Shown here piece after piece: positions 1-12,298 of a stretch of 64,000 bases of DNA. Source of the stretch: Ampullaceana balthica (Eukaryota; Mollusca; Gastropoda; Lymnaeidae); assembly GCA_944989445.1 (NCBI GenBank), contig CALYLW010000068.1, positions 935,001 through 999,000 of the forward strand. Reading direction: 5' to 3'. Every line of letters begins with the position of its first letter. The stretch's first letter is position 1. Both the position numbers and the translations under genes were made by a program. The notes below the pieces were generated by a model, which had not been told where the DNA came from, made no database searches, and was given only the letters and a program-made list of their open reading frames with translations.

Positions 1-505
1 TAATAACTTTAGACTACGTCCTTGTTCTTTGACTGTGGCTAGTAATAACTTTAGACTACGTCCTTGTTCTTTGACTGTGGCTAGTAATAATCTTAAACTA
101 TGCCCTTGTTCTCTGACCGTGGCTAGTAATAACTTTAGACTACGTCCTTGTTCTCTGACCGTGGCTAGTAATAACTTTAGACTACGTCCTTGTTCTCTGA
201 CCGTGGCTAGTAATAACTTTAGACTACGTCCTTGTTCTCTGACCGTGGCTAGTAATAACTTTAGACTACGTCCTTGTTCTTTGACTGTGGCTAGTAATAA
301 CTTTAGACTACGTCCTTGTTCTTTGACTGTGGCTAGTAATAACTTTAGACTACGTCCTTGTTCTTTGACTGTGGCTAGTAATAACTTTAGACTACGCCCT
401 TGTTCTTTGACTGTGGCTAGTAATAATCTTAAACTATGCCCTTGTTCTCTGACTGTGGCTAGTAATAATCTTAAACTATGCCCTTGTTCTCTGACTGTGG
501 CTAAG
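1..505. repeat. 42-bp minisatellite, about 12 copies, continues left of the window
   Basis: The unit contains TAGACTACGTCCTTGTTC and is 42 bp, a multiple of three, so it reads open on the + strand for about 169 codons as a 14-residue cycle. Two variants alternate in blocks (ACTTTAGACTACGTCC and TCTTAAACTATGCCC), which indicates spread of variants along the array. The array is cut by the window edge. The open frame looks like a by-product of the unit length; nothing suggests translation. Confidence 0.95.
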
Positions 506-610
506 TACAAAAAGTTCCCCCGCGAGTTCAATGTTTGATTGCAGGACCGCAGCCATGTTAGAATGTGAGCAGACGTGTGACATTTTGACTGACACGTTAT
601 TGGACTGCCT

Positions 611-910
611 CAGTTTTAAGACATCCAGCCCACCTCAGTTTTAAGACATCCAGCCTACCTCAGTTTTAAGACATCCAGCCCACCTCAGTTTTAAGACATC
701 CAGCCCACCTCCGTTTTAAGACATCCAGCCCACCTCAGTTTTAAGACATCCAGCCCACCTCAGTTTTAAGACATCCAGCCCACCTCAGTTTTAAGACATC
801 CAGCCCACCTCAGTTTTAAGACATCCAGCCCACCTCAGTTTTAAGACATCCAGCCCACCTCAGTTTTAAGACATCCAGCCCACCTCAGTTTTAAGACATC
901 CAGCCCACCT
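611..910. repeat. 25-bp minisatellite, exactly 12 copies
   Basis: The unit contains CAGTTTTAAGACATCCAGCC. It spans 300 bp, i.e. 12 units, with only a few substitutions (one CCGTTTT copy, one CCTACCT copy). It lies 100 bp after the 42-bp array and is unrelated to it in sequence. Confidence 0.95.
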
Positions 911-1147
911 CTGTACGTGCAAACAACTGTTATTAAAAGAAAGACGATTTTTTTTCATTCGAAACCTTCGGAATCCATTCCATCAAGTTTTCAAAGCTTC
1001 TCAAATGCTCTGAACATGAAGCAAGTTCAACAAATTCTATGAATGACTGTTCTTGTGTTTTTTTATTTCAATTCTAAACATTTTTATTGTTGTTTACATC
1101 ACACACATTGAACGCAGTCTCACACCTTTGTTGTTTGTCTTATTATT

Positions 1148-1637
1148 GACATTTACACGAGCTAAATTGATTGAAATATGAAGACATTTATACGAGCTAA
1201 ATTGATTGAAATATGAAGACATTTATACAAGCTGAATTGATTGAAATATGAAGACATTTATATGAGCTAAATTGATTGAAATATGAAGACATTTATATGA
1301 GCTAAATTGATTGAAATATGAAGACATTTATACGAGCTAAATTGATTGAAATATGAAGACATTTATATGAGCTAAATTGATTGAAATATGAAGACATTTA
1401 TATGAGCTAAATTGATTGAAATATGAAGACATTTACACGAGCTAAATTGATTGAAATATGAAGACATTTATATGAGCTAAATTGATTGAAATATGAAGAC
1501 ATTTATATGAGCTAAATTGATTGAAATATGAAGACATTTATACGAGCTAAATTGATTGAAATATGAAGACATTTATACGAGCTGAATTGATTGAAATATG
1601 AAGACATTTATATGAGCTAAATTGATTGAAATATGAA
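1148..1637. repeat. 35-bp minisatellite, 14 copies
   Basis: The AT-rich unit contains GAGCTAAATTGATTGAAATA. The span is 490 bp, exactly 14 units. Copies differ mostly at one dinucleotide (TACGAG, TATGAG, CACGAG, TACAAG). Confidence 0.95.
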
Positions 1638-2190
1638 CAATTCTTTATCAAAACAGTAAACAAAATGAAATCAAGAGAAGCCCTTAAAAATGGCGAGCTT
1701 ATATGATAATGTGTCTAAAATGCTTATAGAGCCATATAATTTTAAGTCTTTTCAAATTGTGTAAAGAACACGATCAATGGGAGACTAAAACAATGTTGCA
1801 ACATTTTAGTTAGATCGTGTATTCATTTTATATCATTTTATTCCAAATGAAAAGCGATAGTAGAGGTTTTGAAACTTGTGAGTAAAACAGTGATGTGAAA
1901 TACTATCAATGATCAGATGTGACTATTTGAATTGATGTCTCTCATCGTACATTTTGTTATCCTAATGGATTAGACATGCACACGGAAACGCTTTATTAAA
2001 AAAAAACTTCATTGAGAAAGTTAGTCGAAGATTATAATGATTTGATTGGCATTGAGAGGGAAGCGTAAAATGTGTTCAGTTTAATTGAACGCAACGAAGG
2101 GAAAAGAAATTCTTGAGCGAAATAGAGTTTCCCTAATGGCTAATGGAAGTAATGGTTGACCTTATGATTGAGTATTTGTCACTAAGGTCC
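1638..2190. other. AT-rich unique spacer
   Basis: No repeat, RNA gene or convincing coding region seen between the 35-bp and 30-bp arrays. Confidence 0.6.
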
Positions 2191-3893
2191 GGTGATGATG
2201 TGAGTGTTGACAGTTGTATTTGTGATGATGTGAGTGTTGACAGTTGTATTTGTAGTGATGTGAGTGTTGACAGTTGTATTTGTGATGATGTGAGTGTTGA
2301 CAGTTGTATTTGTGGTGATGTGAGTGTTGACAGTTGTATTTGTGATGAGGTGAGTGTTGACAGTTGTATTTGTGATGATGTGAGTGTTGACAGTTGTATT
2401 TGTGATGATGTGAGTGTTGACAGTTGTATTTGTGGTGATGTGAGTGTTGACAGTTGTATTTGTGGTGATGTGAGTGTTGACAGTTGTATTTGTGGTGATG
2501 TGAGTGTTGACAGTTGTATTTGTGATGATGTGAGTGTTGACAGTTGTATTTGTGATGATGTGAGTGTTGACAGTTGTATTTGTGATGATGTGAGTGTTGA
2601 CAGTTGTATTTGTGGTGATGTGAGTGTTGACAGTTGTATTTGTGATGATGTGAGTGTTGACAGTTGTATTTGTGATGAGGTGAGTGTTGACAGTTGTATT
2701 TGTGGTGATGTGAGTGTTGACAGTTGTATTTGTGATGATGTGAGTGTTGACAGTTGTATTTGTGGTGATGTGAGTGTTGACAGTTGTATTTGTGATGATG
2801 TGAGTGTTGACAGTTGTATTTGTGATGAGGTGAGTGTTGACAGTTGTATTTGTGATGATGTGAGTGTTGACAGTTGTATTTGTGATGATGTGAGTGTTGA
2901 CAGTTGTATTTGTGGTGATGTGAGTGTTGACAGTTGTATTTGTGATGATGTGAGTGTTGACAGTTGTATTTGTGATGAGGTGAGTGTTGACAGTTGTATT
3001 TGTGATGAGGTGAGTGTTGACAGTTGTATTTGTGATGATGTGAGTGTTGACAGTTGTATTTGTGATGATGTGAGTGTTGACAGTTGTATTTGTGGTGATG
3101 TGAGTGTTGACAGTTGTATTTGTGATGATGTGAGTGTTGACAGTTGTATTTGTGATGATGTGAGTGTTGACAGTTGTATTTGTGATGATGTGAGTGTTGA
3201 CAGTTGTATATGTGATGAGGTGAGTGTTGACAGTTGTATTTGTGATGAGGTGAGTGTTGACAGTTGTATTTGTGATGATGTGAGTGTTGACAGTTGTATT
3301 TGTGATGATGTGAGTGTTGACAGTTGTATTTGTGATGATGTGAGTGTTGACAGTTGTATTTGTAGTGATGTGAGTGTTGACAGTTGTATTTGTGGTGATG
3401 TGAGTGTTGACAGTTGTATTTGTGATGATGTGAGTGTTGACAGTTGTATTTGTGATGATGTGAGTGTTGACAGTTGTATTTGTGATGAGGTGAGTGTTGA
3501 CAGTTGTATTTGTGATGATGTGAGTGTTGACAGTTGTATTTGTGATGATGTGAGTGTTGACAGTTGTATTTGTGATGAGGTGAGTGTTGACAGTTGTATT
3601 TGTGATGATGTGAGTGTTGACAGTTGTATTTGTGATGAGGTGAGTGTTGACAGTTGTATTTGTGATGATGTGAGTGTTGACAGTTGTATTTGTGATGATG
3701 TGAGTGTTGACAGTTGTATTTGTGATGAGGTGAGTGTTGACAGTTGTATTTGTGATGATGTGAGTGTTGACAGTTGTATTTGTGATGAGGTGAGTGTTGA
3801 CAGTTGTATTTGTGATGAGGTGAGTGTTGACAGTTGTATTTGTGATGATGTGAGTGTTGACAGTTGTATTTGTGATGATGTGAGTGTTGGCAG
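2191..3893. repeat. 30-bp minisatellite, about 57 copies
   Basis: The unit contains GATGTGAGTGTTGACAG followed by TTGTATTTGT. It is 30 bp, so the + strand is open for 590 codons from 2143 as a DDVSVDSCIC decapeptide cycle. Variation is almost confined to one codon position (GAT, GGT, AGT) and a T/G change giving GATGAGG. The pattern of variants is not periodic over larger blocks as far as I can see. Each unit carries a GTGAGT hexamer, a good match to a 5' splice site. A decapeptide protein with regular cysteines cannot be strictly excluded, but the context of similar arrays argues for non-coding DNA. Confidence 0.95.
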
Positions 3894-4047
3894 TTTCAGC
3901 TCAGTTAGAAAATAGGAGCAGGGTCATAATGAGAATCAAGCTTACCCCCTCCCCCCAGCACCCAAGTGAAGGAAACAAAGCAAGGTAATAAACACCTTAC
4001 AATACAAACTGAACTAATGCCACGTATTGTTTAATTCCGACCATAGC

Positions 4048-4718
4048 ATCACCTCCCACCTCTCACCACTCACCTCTCACCACTCACCGCTCACCGCTCA
4101 CCTCTCACCTCTCACCGCTCACCTCTCACCACTCACCACTCACCACTCACCGCTCACCTCTCTCCTCTCACCGCTCACCTCTCACCTCTCACCGCTCACC
4201 ACTCACCTCTCACCGCTCACCTCTCACCTCTCACCGCTCACCTCTCACCTATCACCGCTCACCTCTCACCTTTCACCGCTCACCTCTCACCTCTCACCGA
4301 TCACCTCTCACCGCTCACCTCTCACCGATTACCTCTCACCTCTCACCGCTCACCTCTCACCTTTCACCTCTCACCGATCACCTCTCACCTCTCACCGCTC
4401 ACCTTTCACCGCTCACCTTTCACCGCTCACCTCTCACCTCTCACCGCTGACCTCTCACCGCTCACCTCTCACCTCTCACCTCTCACCGCTCACCGCTCAC
4501 CTCTCACCTCTCACCGCTCACCTCTCACCGCTCACCTTTCACCGCTCACCGCTCACTTCTTACCTCTCACCGCTCACTTCTTACCTCTCACCGCTCACCT
4601 CTCACCGCTCACCTTTCACCGCTCACCGCTCACTTCTTACCTCTCACCGCTCACCGCTCACCGCTCACCGCTCACCTCTCACCGCTCACCTCTCACCGCT
4701 CACCTCTCACCATTCACC
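4048..4718. repeat. 7-bp microsatellite/minisatellite (CTCACCN)n
   Basis: About 670 bp of CTCACCT, CTCACCG and CTCACCA heptamers, often paired as 14-mers. The + strand is almost pure C/T/A with hardly any G outside the CCG steps. One frame is open for 234 codons as a serine-proline-leucine-threonine cycle, an artefact of the repeat. Confidence 0.95.
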
Positions 4719-4719
4719 G

Positions 4720-5922
4720 CTCTGTTTGTAAAAGTAATCTTATTTACAGCGTTGTTCTACGATGACTCAAATAATTTAAAGCGTTTTTTGACACTGACTT
4801 TACGGCACCGCTGTTGTGACGTAGAAACTCTATACGATCACCGGTGATTTTCTCAGTCAACTTCCTGATTACCACAAACGGTGTTAGTGCGTCGTGTGGG
4901 ATGTCTGATATTGGATGACGTCTCATTGATTTGTCTGGAAGACGGAAATTGTGTTGCGTAGGTCGAATACTGTTGTTTGGAGAAACGCTCGACGTATGCA
5001 TTGTGGCGTAGTTGGAAAATTGTACAAGATTTTCGAGGAGTCGGTCTGTGAGAGACTTATCGTCGCTAGTTTGATGAATCGACCATGTAAAGAACTAAAC
5101 ACCGACAGCACGAGAATAACAGGAGAGATGTATGATAAGTATACACAAGTTTGTTCTGCTAGTTTTTTTTAAGTTTAAGACACGTGTCAATTCAAAGACG
5201 TGTTAGAAAAGAAAAATGTTAATTTAAGATTATTACTAATTTAACGAAGGTTCCCCATGGTTTCGGAAAGGTTCGTTTATGATCATTGACTGTTGTAATC
5301 TTTTCCAAGTGATTTGGAAATGATGTTTGTTTGTTGTTTTTTTCCCCATTAATTCACCTTTAAAATGATTATCGAGTCTGTCAATAGCTGAAACAAGCAA
5401 TCATCACATCGTTATGGAAAAATATTCTTGAGCTACTCAAGAATTCGGAAATTATTCAGATAATATCATACTCATTTGTTCACTGCGGACTTCCATGCAC
5501 TGGGCTTATTATTTACCTTGTTCTTCTCTTTTAGTCTCTTGTTAGTCTGCATCTCTCTCTGTCTCTCTCTCTCTCTCTCTCTTTCTGTGTGTATTTCTCT
5601 CTATAACTCTCTTAAATCTAAAAACTCCAATGTCTTGTCTTGCTCCGTCTTTTACACTCTGTAAACATTTGATTAAGGAGAGAGATCAGATCAAAAGAGA
5701 ATAACGCTATCATCAAGTTCTTATTATTTCATGTTTATTTATTGTTACTTCTGTAACATTTTCTTCTGATTTATTGTTGCATAAACACAAACGTGAAAGT
5801 GAGTTTTTTAATATTAATTTTCGCATATGAAGCATATTAACCCGTTTCTATTAAAAAAAATAATATCAAAATGTGCCTAATAAAAAGTGTTGACCATTTC
5901 CATTTGTTTTATTTTATTTCAG
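4720..5922. other. Upstream region of the gene; no supported gene
   Basis: Overlapping short open frames on both strands at 4744-5172 (62-85 codons) have no recognisable motif and cancel each other. A (CT)n tract lies near 5559-5582. The sequence is AT-rich elsewhere. It may be promoter or an intron upstream of the 5923 acceptor; the sequence does not decide. Confidence 0.5.
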
Positions 5923-6089
5923 GGCTTTGACATCTGACCCCAGTATGGAGTATTTGAGATCGGACCCCAGTATGGAGTATTCGGATCTGAGATAAAGTTT
6001 CTGTGGACAACTATGTTCAACCACAGGAAGTCTCCATCCATGTCCAACAGAAAATCCTAACAAGCGTGTGACAACATTGTGACGTCACC
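5923..6089 (+). other. Putative 5' UTR part of the first coding exon
   Basis: A good acceptor (T-rich tract ending TTTATTTCAG at 5922) precedes this stretch, so the coding exon probably starts here and an untranslated exon lies further upstream. It contains a small internal duplication of CCCCAGTATGGAGTATT. The initiator ATG at 6090 follows in the context CACCATGG, a strong vertebrate-style Kozak match. Confidence 0.5.
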
Positions 6090-7469
6090 ATGGAGAGTGA
6101 ACGTGACGTCACTCGACATCGGAGACTGAGCAAAGAGCACCGGAGGAGCACCGAGAAAACTAGGAGCAGGAAGTCCTCCACGGAGCACGGCTTCACTGGC
6201 GTCCCTAGTAACCGTGGAGCGAGCCGAGAAACTTCCCTGGACAGCGGGGCTGGTGGGGACGAGGAGGACAGCTGCCGACTTGAATCTTTGGACAAAGAAA
6301 TTGGGGGCGAGCCGCGTGTGCCAGGTGCTACGTCTCAAACGTCGATGGACACGGACAGAAGAAGCCACGCCTCTGAGAACACTAAGCCTGAACACGATTC
6401 ACCGACTTCTGTCACGTCAGCTGCCGCCTTGTCCGTCGTGTCGCCATCAGGCGAGTCAGGTGTGCTCTCGTCTCCCAGCACGTCCGACAGGTCAGCCAGC
6501 AACATGGCGTCACCCAGGAGGTCAAGGTCACCGGAATTATCCAAGGCGCTGCGGTTAAAGCATGAGTATTTAAAACGCGAGAACGACCTTGCCGAGACAA
6601 GATCACGGCTCAAACTGTTAAACCTGGCAGGAGGCGCCAACGAACACCGGGTCAGTGCTGAGAACACGCATGACGTAGATGTGTCAAAGTCCATGCACTC
6701 CAAACGAAGTCTCGAGAGAGCCAAGTCGGTGGAACTTGCTAAACTGAAATACGCGGAGAAAATCGCGTTGCTCAATGGCAAGAGCAGCAGCAACTCTCTC
6801 GGAACAATAAAAGACATGGAAGAGCGGTACACCAGGAGGCATCATCGGTCCAAAAGCGAGAAACGCCATGTGGAGAAGTCTGCCTTCGAGCACAAATCTA
6901 AACCCGAGAAATCCTCCGGTGAACATAACGAAAACTTTTCTTTGAGGGATTTGGCTGAAACCAGTACATCCGACAGTAGGCCGAAACTGGGAGACAGACG
7001 ATACAGACGCCACGGGTCGTCTAGGAGCATCGACGTGGCAGATAACGTGAGCTTGCTATCTTCAAACATGGAGAGCGTACGTGAGTCAGCTGTTGTTTTA
7101 AGTGTGTCCGAATCATTGTCCGACAGCCAACCCCAGTCGTCTCAAATATCCAATGACTCTCTTGACGGTAGCACATCTGTGGCTACAGTGGAAGACGGTG
7201 AGTTTAGAATGCTACCGTGCCCACCAACTACAGCTAAGGTTCCAGCTGCAAGATCCGGGAGATTGCAGGACTCATCGGTGTACACAGTACACATCGTCCA
7301 GAAACACGCAGACAAAGATGGCCACGTAGCACCGAGTCCGTCTCATCAGGGTCTGAAAGACGCGGACAATTGTTTGGAAAGTCTTGACACAGCGAATGAG
7401 GTTGAGGCGAGGACTATGTCTGCTCTTGACGCCATTTTAAAAGACAACCTTCCACCAATACCGAGCATA
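6090..7469 (+). CDS. Coding exon 1, residues 1-460, disordered N-terminal half
   Basis: The exon encodes 460 residues. The start ATG has CACCATGG context. The end is ATA followed by GTAAGT at 7470, leaving phase 0. The protein is hydrophilic and rich in Ser, Arg, Glu and Asp, with SR-type patches such as SPRRSRSPELSK (about residues 141-152) that begin a short charged helix running to about residue 180. Another basic stretch (RRHHRSKSEKRH) lies near residue 250. There are no membrane segments and no signal peptide. GC content is clearly higher than in the flanking introns, and the exon is free of tandem repeats, both as expected for real coding sequence. Minus-strand open frames across it (up to 165 codons) are shadows. 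Confidence 0.85.
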
Positions 7470-7480
7470 GTAAGTATATA

Positions 7481-7817
7481 AGACCGTTGTTGTACTAAGG
7501 GGCACAAGCACACTCGTTATTAATTTCAATCTTATAAAATTCCTTCTCATGACTTTTATCTCAGTGACGTGTCCAGTCATCTCATTAGAACATTTTTTTG
7601 TTTTTAATTATTTGAAACAAAATCCATTTTTACATTATTTTTATGACCCTTATCCATTTAGGCAAATGCTTTCATTTTAAAATTTTGTTTCTAGATTTTT
7701 TTTAGTTTCATGTTTTTTCCCCATGGTTAGAACTCCGTTGACCATTATAATATAATTGTCTTAAATATTCCATATGCCTATATAATATATATACACTGAT
7801 AAATATGTATATATACA

Positions 7818-7878
<61 letters not shown>

Positions 7879-8823
7879 TAGTGTAAAAGCCTGCTGAAGC
7901 TGGCTGAATAAAATCCGACAGAAGGTATAACAAAGAGATATACGAAATACTGCAATAGAAAAGAACATGTGCCCTTTATTTCCCATGAACAGAATACGAT
8001 ATGAACAGAAATAACAAAGAAATGTATGAAATACTGCAATAGAAAAGAACATTTATCTTTTATTACCATGAACACAATACGATATGAACAGCTAAATATC
8101 ATAGATTACCTTGTACACCACATTTTTAGTGTAGCAGGCGGACGAAATATTAAACTTCCTGAAATGTACCGTCGTAATCGGAGGACTACCTATGTATCAA
8201 CATGCATATCTATGCTTTCACGCCTATAATAAATATATATATAACGAAATATTAACTCAAAGACATTGAATTCATAATTTTCCTCTAGAAAAGCATCAAT
8301 AAATAAAACCCATATTTTTAATTATTCTTTTTGTTACTTTTTTTTTGGGGGGGGGGAGGGATAAAAATCGTATACCCCCACCACACTGGGGTGGAGGGAA
8401 TCGTGAGGTGGGATTCGTCCTGCTGTCGGTTTGTCCAAGCCCAAATGGCTTTATATCTTTTAAAACATAAGACATTGCCTCTTTCATGTCCAGGTTTTTT
8501 AAAAGATTTTCTGCTGCGAATGTTTCTTTTCTTTATTTCATAATTTGTTTTAATGTTGTTTGTGTGTTTAGATTGTTTCATTTTGCAAGTTAACTGATTT
8601 AAAAATAAATAAATTCGCGTTTAACGTATTTCATTGTAATACTTGATTTCTTCCTAGATGAAAACATGTGTCTTCTTTCTTTCGGACATAAACATCGTAC
8701 ACATTAAAATTTTAAGCTCGGGTGTCACCCCCTGATGGGTGTCACCCGGGGCGGTCTGCCCCCTCGCCCCCCCCCTAAGCGACGCCACTGGTTGTAGGGC
8801 GCCTGCGAAATATTCCGGAAATG
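7481..8823. other. Intron 1, proximal part: AT-rich with a (TA)n tract
   Basis: A (TA)n microsatellite occupies about 7820-7876. Roughly 70 bases (AATACTGCAATAGAAAAGAA and neighbours) occur twice between 7945 and 8055. No coding sequence is supported. Confidence 0.6.
8717..8790. mobile_element. hAT MITE end fragment
   Basis: It ends in CGACGCCACTG and carries GGTGTCACCCGGGGCGG, the same terminal vocabulary as the complete micro-MITE at 50479-50549. Only one end is clear, so it is a fragment. Confidence 0.5.
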
Positions 8824-8948
8824 CACACAAAGTATTTAATAATTAACAATGCTCATAAAACAATGACGTCATTGTTTAATGTTAATCACACAAAGTATTT
8901 AATAATTAACAATCCTCATAAAACAATGACGTCATTGTTATTGTTAAT
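8824..8948. repeat. 62-bp tandem duplication with CRE-like palindromes
   Basis: Two copies of a unit with CACAAAGTATTTAATAATTA. Each contains the perfect 16-bp palindrome ACAATGACGTCATTGT, whose centre TGACGTCA is the consensus CREB/ATF site (8864-8871 and 8927-8934). Confidence 0.8.
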
Positions 8949-9053
8949 CTGGAAACCAAAATAGATTTTTAAGTCTCTCTTTTCAATTTTTTCTTTTAAA
9001 AAAGCAGAGTGATGTCCCTTTGGGGAGACACACGCACAGATAGGGCGATTATG

Positions 9054-9141
<88 letters not shown>
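9054..9141. repeat. (TA)n microsatellite
   Basis: About 88 bp of alternating TA. It lies inside intron 1. Confidence 0.95.
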
Positions 9142-9143
<2 letters not shown>

Positions 9144-9611
9144 AATATATATATATCATTTACACTGAAAACATATTTTGAATAACATTATAATCATTTC
9201 CTTTTTTCACATCCTAAATCACTTTCGATAATTTTATATTTACCTTTTCCAGTCCTTCCTTTTTAGTTTTGATTTTGTTTAGAGTTACAGCAAATTCTCG
9301 TAAATACACGGTTACTTTTTTCGTCGAGACGCCGCTTTATTGAGAATGGCATTTAACTTTTCTTTTTCACCACCGTGGGACACGATATATTGGAGATCGT
9401 GACAACAGCGATTGCCATTTTTAAATTAAGATATGCCATTCGAATTGAGGCTTTTAAGTAAAACCTTACCCACAATTTATTATTTGTTTTTTTTTAAATA
9501 AAATATTGTCTAAAATTAAGAGCTTGCATTTAAACAAGTTTAAGTTTTTTTGTGTTGTTGTTTAAATTTTGACGTGTGCGCGTGGGTGAGTTCCTGCGTG
9601 CATGCGTCCTG

Positions 9612-9618
<7 letters not shown>

Positions 9619-9643
<25 letters not shown>
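9619..9643. repeat. (GT)n microsatellite
   Basis: A short alternating GT run within a wider GT-rich stretch. Confidence 0.85.
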
Positions 9644-9893
9644 TTGTGTTTGTTTTAAAAGCGACATTTAAAGACCACCGTGATAGGATAAGAAACACGT
9701 TTAATAAGTCTTATCATAAAATTTTGTATGTTATATCAAAAGCAGATTCCTTAGAACGATTTCTGTCGTGTTACAATACCTTCAAATAAATTACGAAATT
9801 TAATATTAGAAACTCCACACCATACACAAACACACTAACATACACACATACACATAAACCGAACACATGATTACAAGTTAGCTGTAACAATAT

Positions 9894-10197
9894 CATCAAC
9901 ATATGACTTTATGCAACAGTACCAGCAGTAACATCAACATATGACTTTATGCAACAGTACCAGCAGTAACATCAACATATGACTTTATGCAACAGTACCA
10001 GCAGTAACATCAACATATGACTTTATGCAACAGTACCAGCAGTAACATCAACATATGACTTTATGCAACAGTACCAGCAGTAACATCAACATATGACTTT
10101 ATGCAACAGTACCAGCAGTAACATCAACATATGACTTTATGCAACAGTACCAGCAGTAACATCAACATATGACTTTATGCAACAGTACCAGCAGTAA
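9894..10197. repeat. 38-bp minisatellite, 8 copies
   Basis: The unit contains CATATGACTTTATGCAACAG. The span is 304 bp, exactly 8 units, and the copies are practically identical, indicating recent expansion or homogenisation. Confidence 0.95.
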
Positions 10198-11833
10198 CGG
10201 TAACCCTGATCACAATGGGAACTGACGTAAGATAGGAAAGGAAGGTAACTTGAAAGGGATGGATTATCCTTCTTGTAGATACAATGTGAGATACAAAAAC
10301 GAATGTGTGTGAATCAAACAATAAAGGACAAATGTCTTCATTAGTTTAAATAATTTTTAAAAATGCATTTCAAAGTTGTGTAGACCCACTAATCTAAATG
10401 AAAGTTTATTAAGTACGATGCATTCAAGAACGTCAAAGTTTCATACCTTTTGACATACTTAAATGTATTTTCTGACGTGTTTTCAAAGTTTATCAATAAT
10501 TCCACAACTTTCATTTAACTAAAAAAGACGAAATAATAATTTCATGAATGTAAGAATAATATCAGCAGCTTCCATTGACAAGAAGGTCATCACTTCCTTA
10601 GACAACATCTTAGACAAAAATAACCTGTGATGTGTTCATGTTATTGTCAAAGATGAAATATATCGTTTTAGAAATATTCGATTCCACGTTGCCTAGCAAT
10701 CATCCGTGGCGCACCCTTAATAACCACCCCCCCCCCGGCAGTAATTAACCTTTTTTAAGTGCGTTCCGTGTTGTAATCGAACCTACGATTCCAGGCCCAC
10801 ACAAGACCACACCACTCGGTATCGCGGTCACTTCCTTAGCAACTGTCCTGTTTACCGTCAATAAACGATTATTATCGTTCAAGTATCGACCCCCCCAGCG
10901 AGTATCTGACTGCCATCAAAGATTTCAGAGAGTTCATTGTGTTCCTGACTGTACCCAATCCAACTTCCATCCCCCTTCCCATCCCCCTCCCACCCCCTCT
11001 CCCACCCCCCCTCCCAATCCCCCCTCCCGTCCCCCATGAACTTATTTCCCCTGCCCAAAATTGAACACGAATCAATAAGCCCATCGGTACATTCCTATCT
11101 GGATCAGGTCAAAGCGTTCGATAGATCAATTTAAAATTCATTTCAAAACTTTAAAAAGACATTCAAATTTGGTTTTATTATTCTAAATTGTTACAATGTA
11201 TATGAAATTTAAAGATTTTTTTCAATTTCTGAAGCTGTCACAAGTTGTCACAACGCTGAATAAATATTAAAGATCTTATACCATAATCATTATGGAAATA
11301 ATGTCAAATATTGTTTTACAAATTAAGCTGAAAACATGGTTCAATCTTTACTATGAAAACTCTTTTGAAAGACACGTTCCTGTTATTTCATATCTACAAC
11401 CCAAACAAATTGTTATTTCAATCAAATTTCCCTTTTCAATTCATTTTTTTCTTTTAAATTATACTTTTGCCTCTTACTCAACAAAGAAATAAAATCTGTT
11501 TTCTAACTACATTTTCTTGTTCATTGCCATGCTTTGATATTTGTTTTAAAATGATTTCGTTCTTGTATATTTTTTAAAAAAAATAATAACTTCATAACCT
11601 AGCCCATACCCCTCCGCTAGTCACGGGATATCACCAAACATTCTACTGGGACATCACAAGAAATATGCAAAACAAACACAATTTGTCAGTAGAAAAACAT
11701 ATTTACAATAACTTCTCTTCTTCATGGACCTCAGCTATACCTCCTCCACTTCCTTAGATTTCATGGGCTCTATAACATACCTTTTTATTTAATAAATTTT
11801 TTTTAATAACTTGAGCACCATGTGTCAAACACA
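10198..11833. other. Intron 1 unique AT-rich sequence
   Basis: It includes a C-rich tract (about 10965-11035, CCCCTCCCACCCC type). Nothing coding is supported. Confidence 0.6.
10745..10835 (-). mobile_element. tRNA-like SINE head
   Basis: On the minus strand the sequence GGTTCGATTAC is a near match to the RNA polymerase III B box. About 35 bases before it lies GAGTGGTGTGG, a weak A-box candidate. A full tRNA cannot be folded from it by eye, so a tRNA-derived SINE remnant is the better call. Confidence 0.35.
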
Positions 11834-11919
11834 ACATATACGTAATGTGGGATCTATGGTCAACACATACGTAATGTGGGATCTATGGTCAACACATACG
11901 TAATGTGGGATCTATGGTC
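11834..11919. repeat. 29-bp tandem repeat, 3 copies
   Basis: The unit contains TACGTAATGTGGGATCTATG. Confidence 0.9.
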
Positions 11920-12145
11920 CTTGTGGCTAAACTTAACTCCCCCCTCCGACCACATCCCTTTGTCTACATTTCGTGTCTTCTTGACACTGCGCAATGTCCA
12001 GTATTCTATTTGATGGATTCAATGCACTGTCCAGTGAGCTATTTGTGTCAGTTTATCGCTGTCAAAACATGTGTAGGGACTGCTTCTGTGTCACATCTTC
12101 TATACTTTCAAAAGATACATCTTAAAAACATCAACATTATTAGAG

Positions 12146-12298
12146 TCATTTAGAGTGTACCTCATTTATTAGAGTGTACCTCATTTATTAGAGTGTAACT
12201 CATTTATTAGAGTGTAACTCATTTATTAGAGTGTAACTCATTTATTAGAGTGTAACTCATTTATTAGAGTGTAACTCATTTATTAGAGTGTAACTCAT
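12146..12298. repeat. 19-bp minisatellite, 8 copies
   Basis: The unit is TCATTTATTAGAGTGTAAC; the first copies read GTACC instead of GTAAC. Confidence 0.95.

Noticed and set aside
1..910. CRISPR-like array
   Set aside because: Units are directly adjacent, with no unique spacers between them; these are eukaryotic minisatellites.
2143..3915. 590-codon decapeptide-repeat open frame
   Set aside because: It is fully explained by a 30-bp unit without stops, has no unique domain, and sits among many similar non-coding arrays.
4744..5172. Short opposing frames of 62-85 codons upstream of the gene
   Set aside because: No motif, mutually overlapping on both strands, AT-rich context.
6335..6832. 165-codon minus-strand frame and other shadows over exon 1
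   Set aside because: They lie opposite a GC-rich coding exon whose + frame is supported by splicing phase and a Kozak start.
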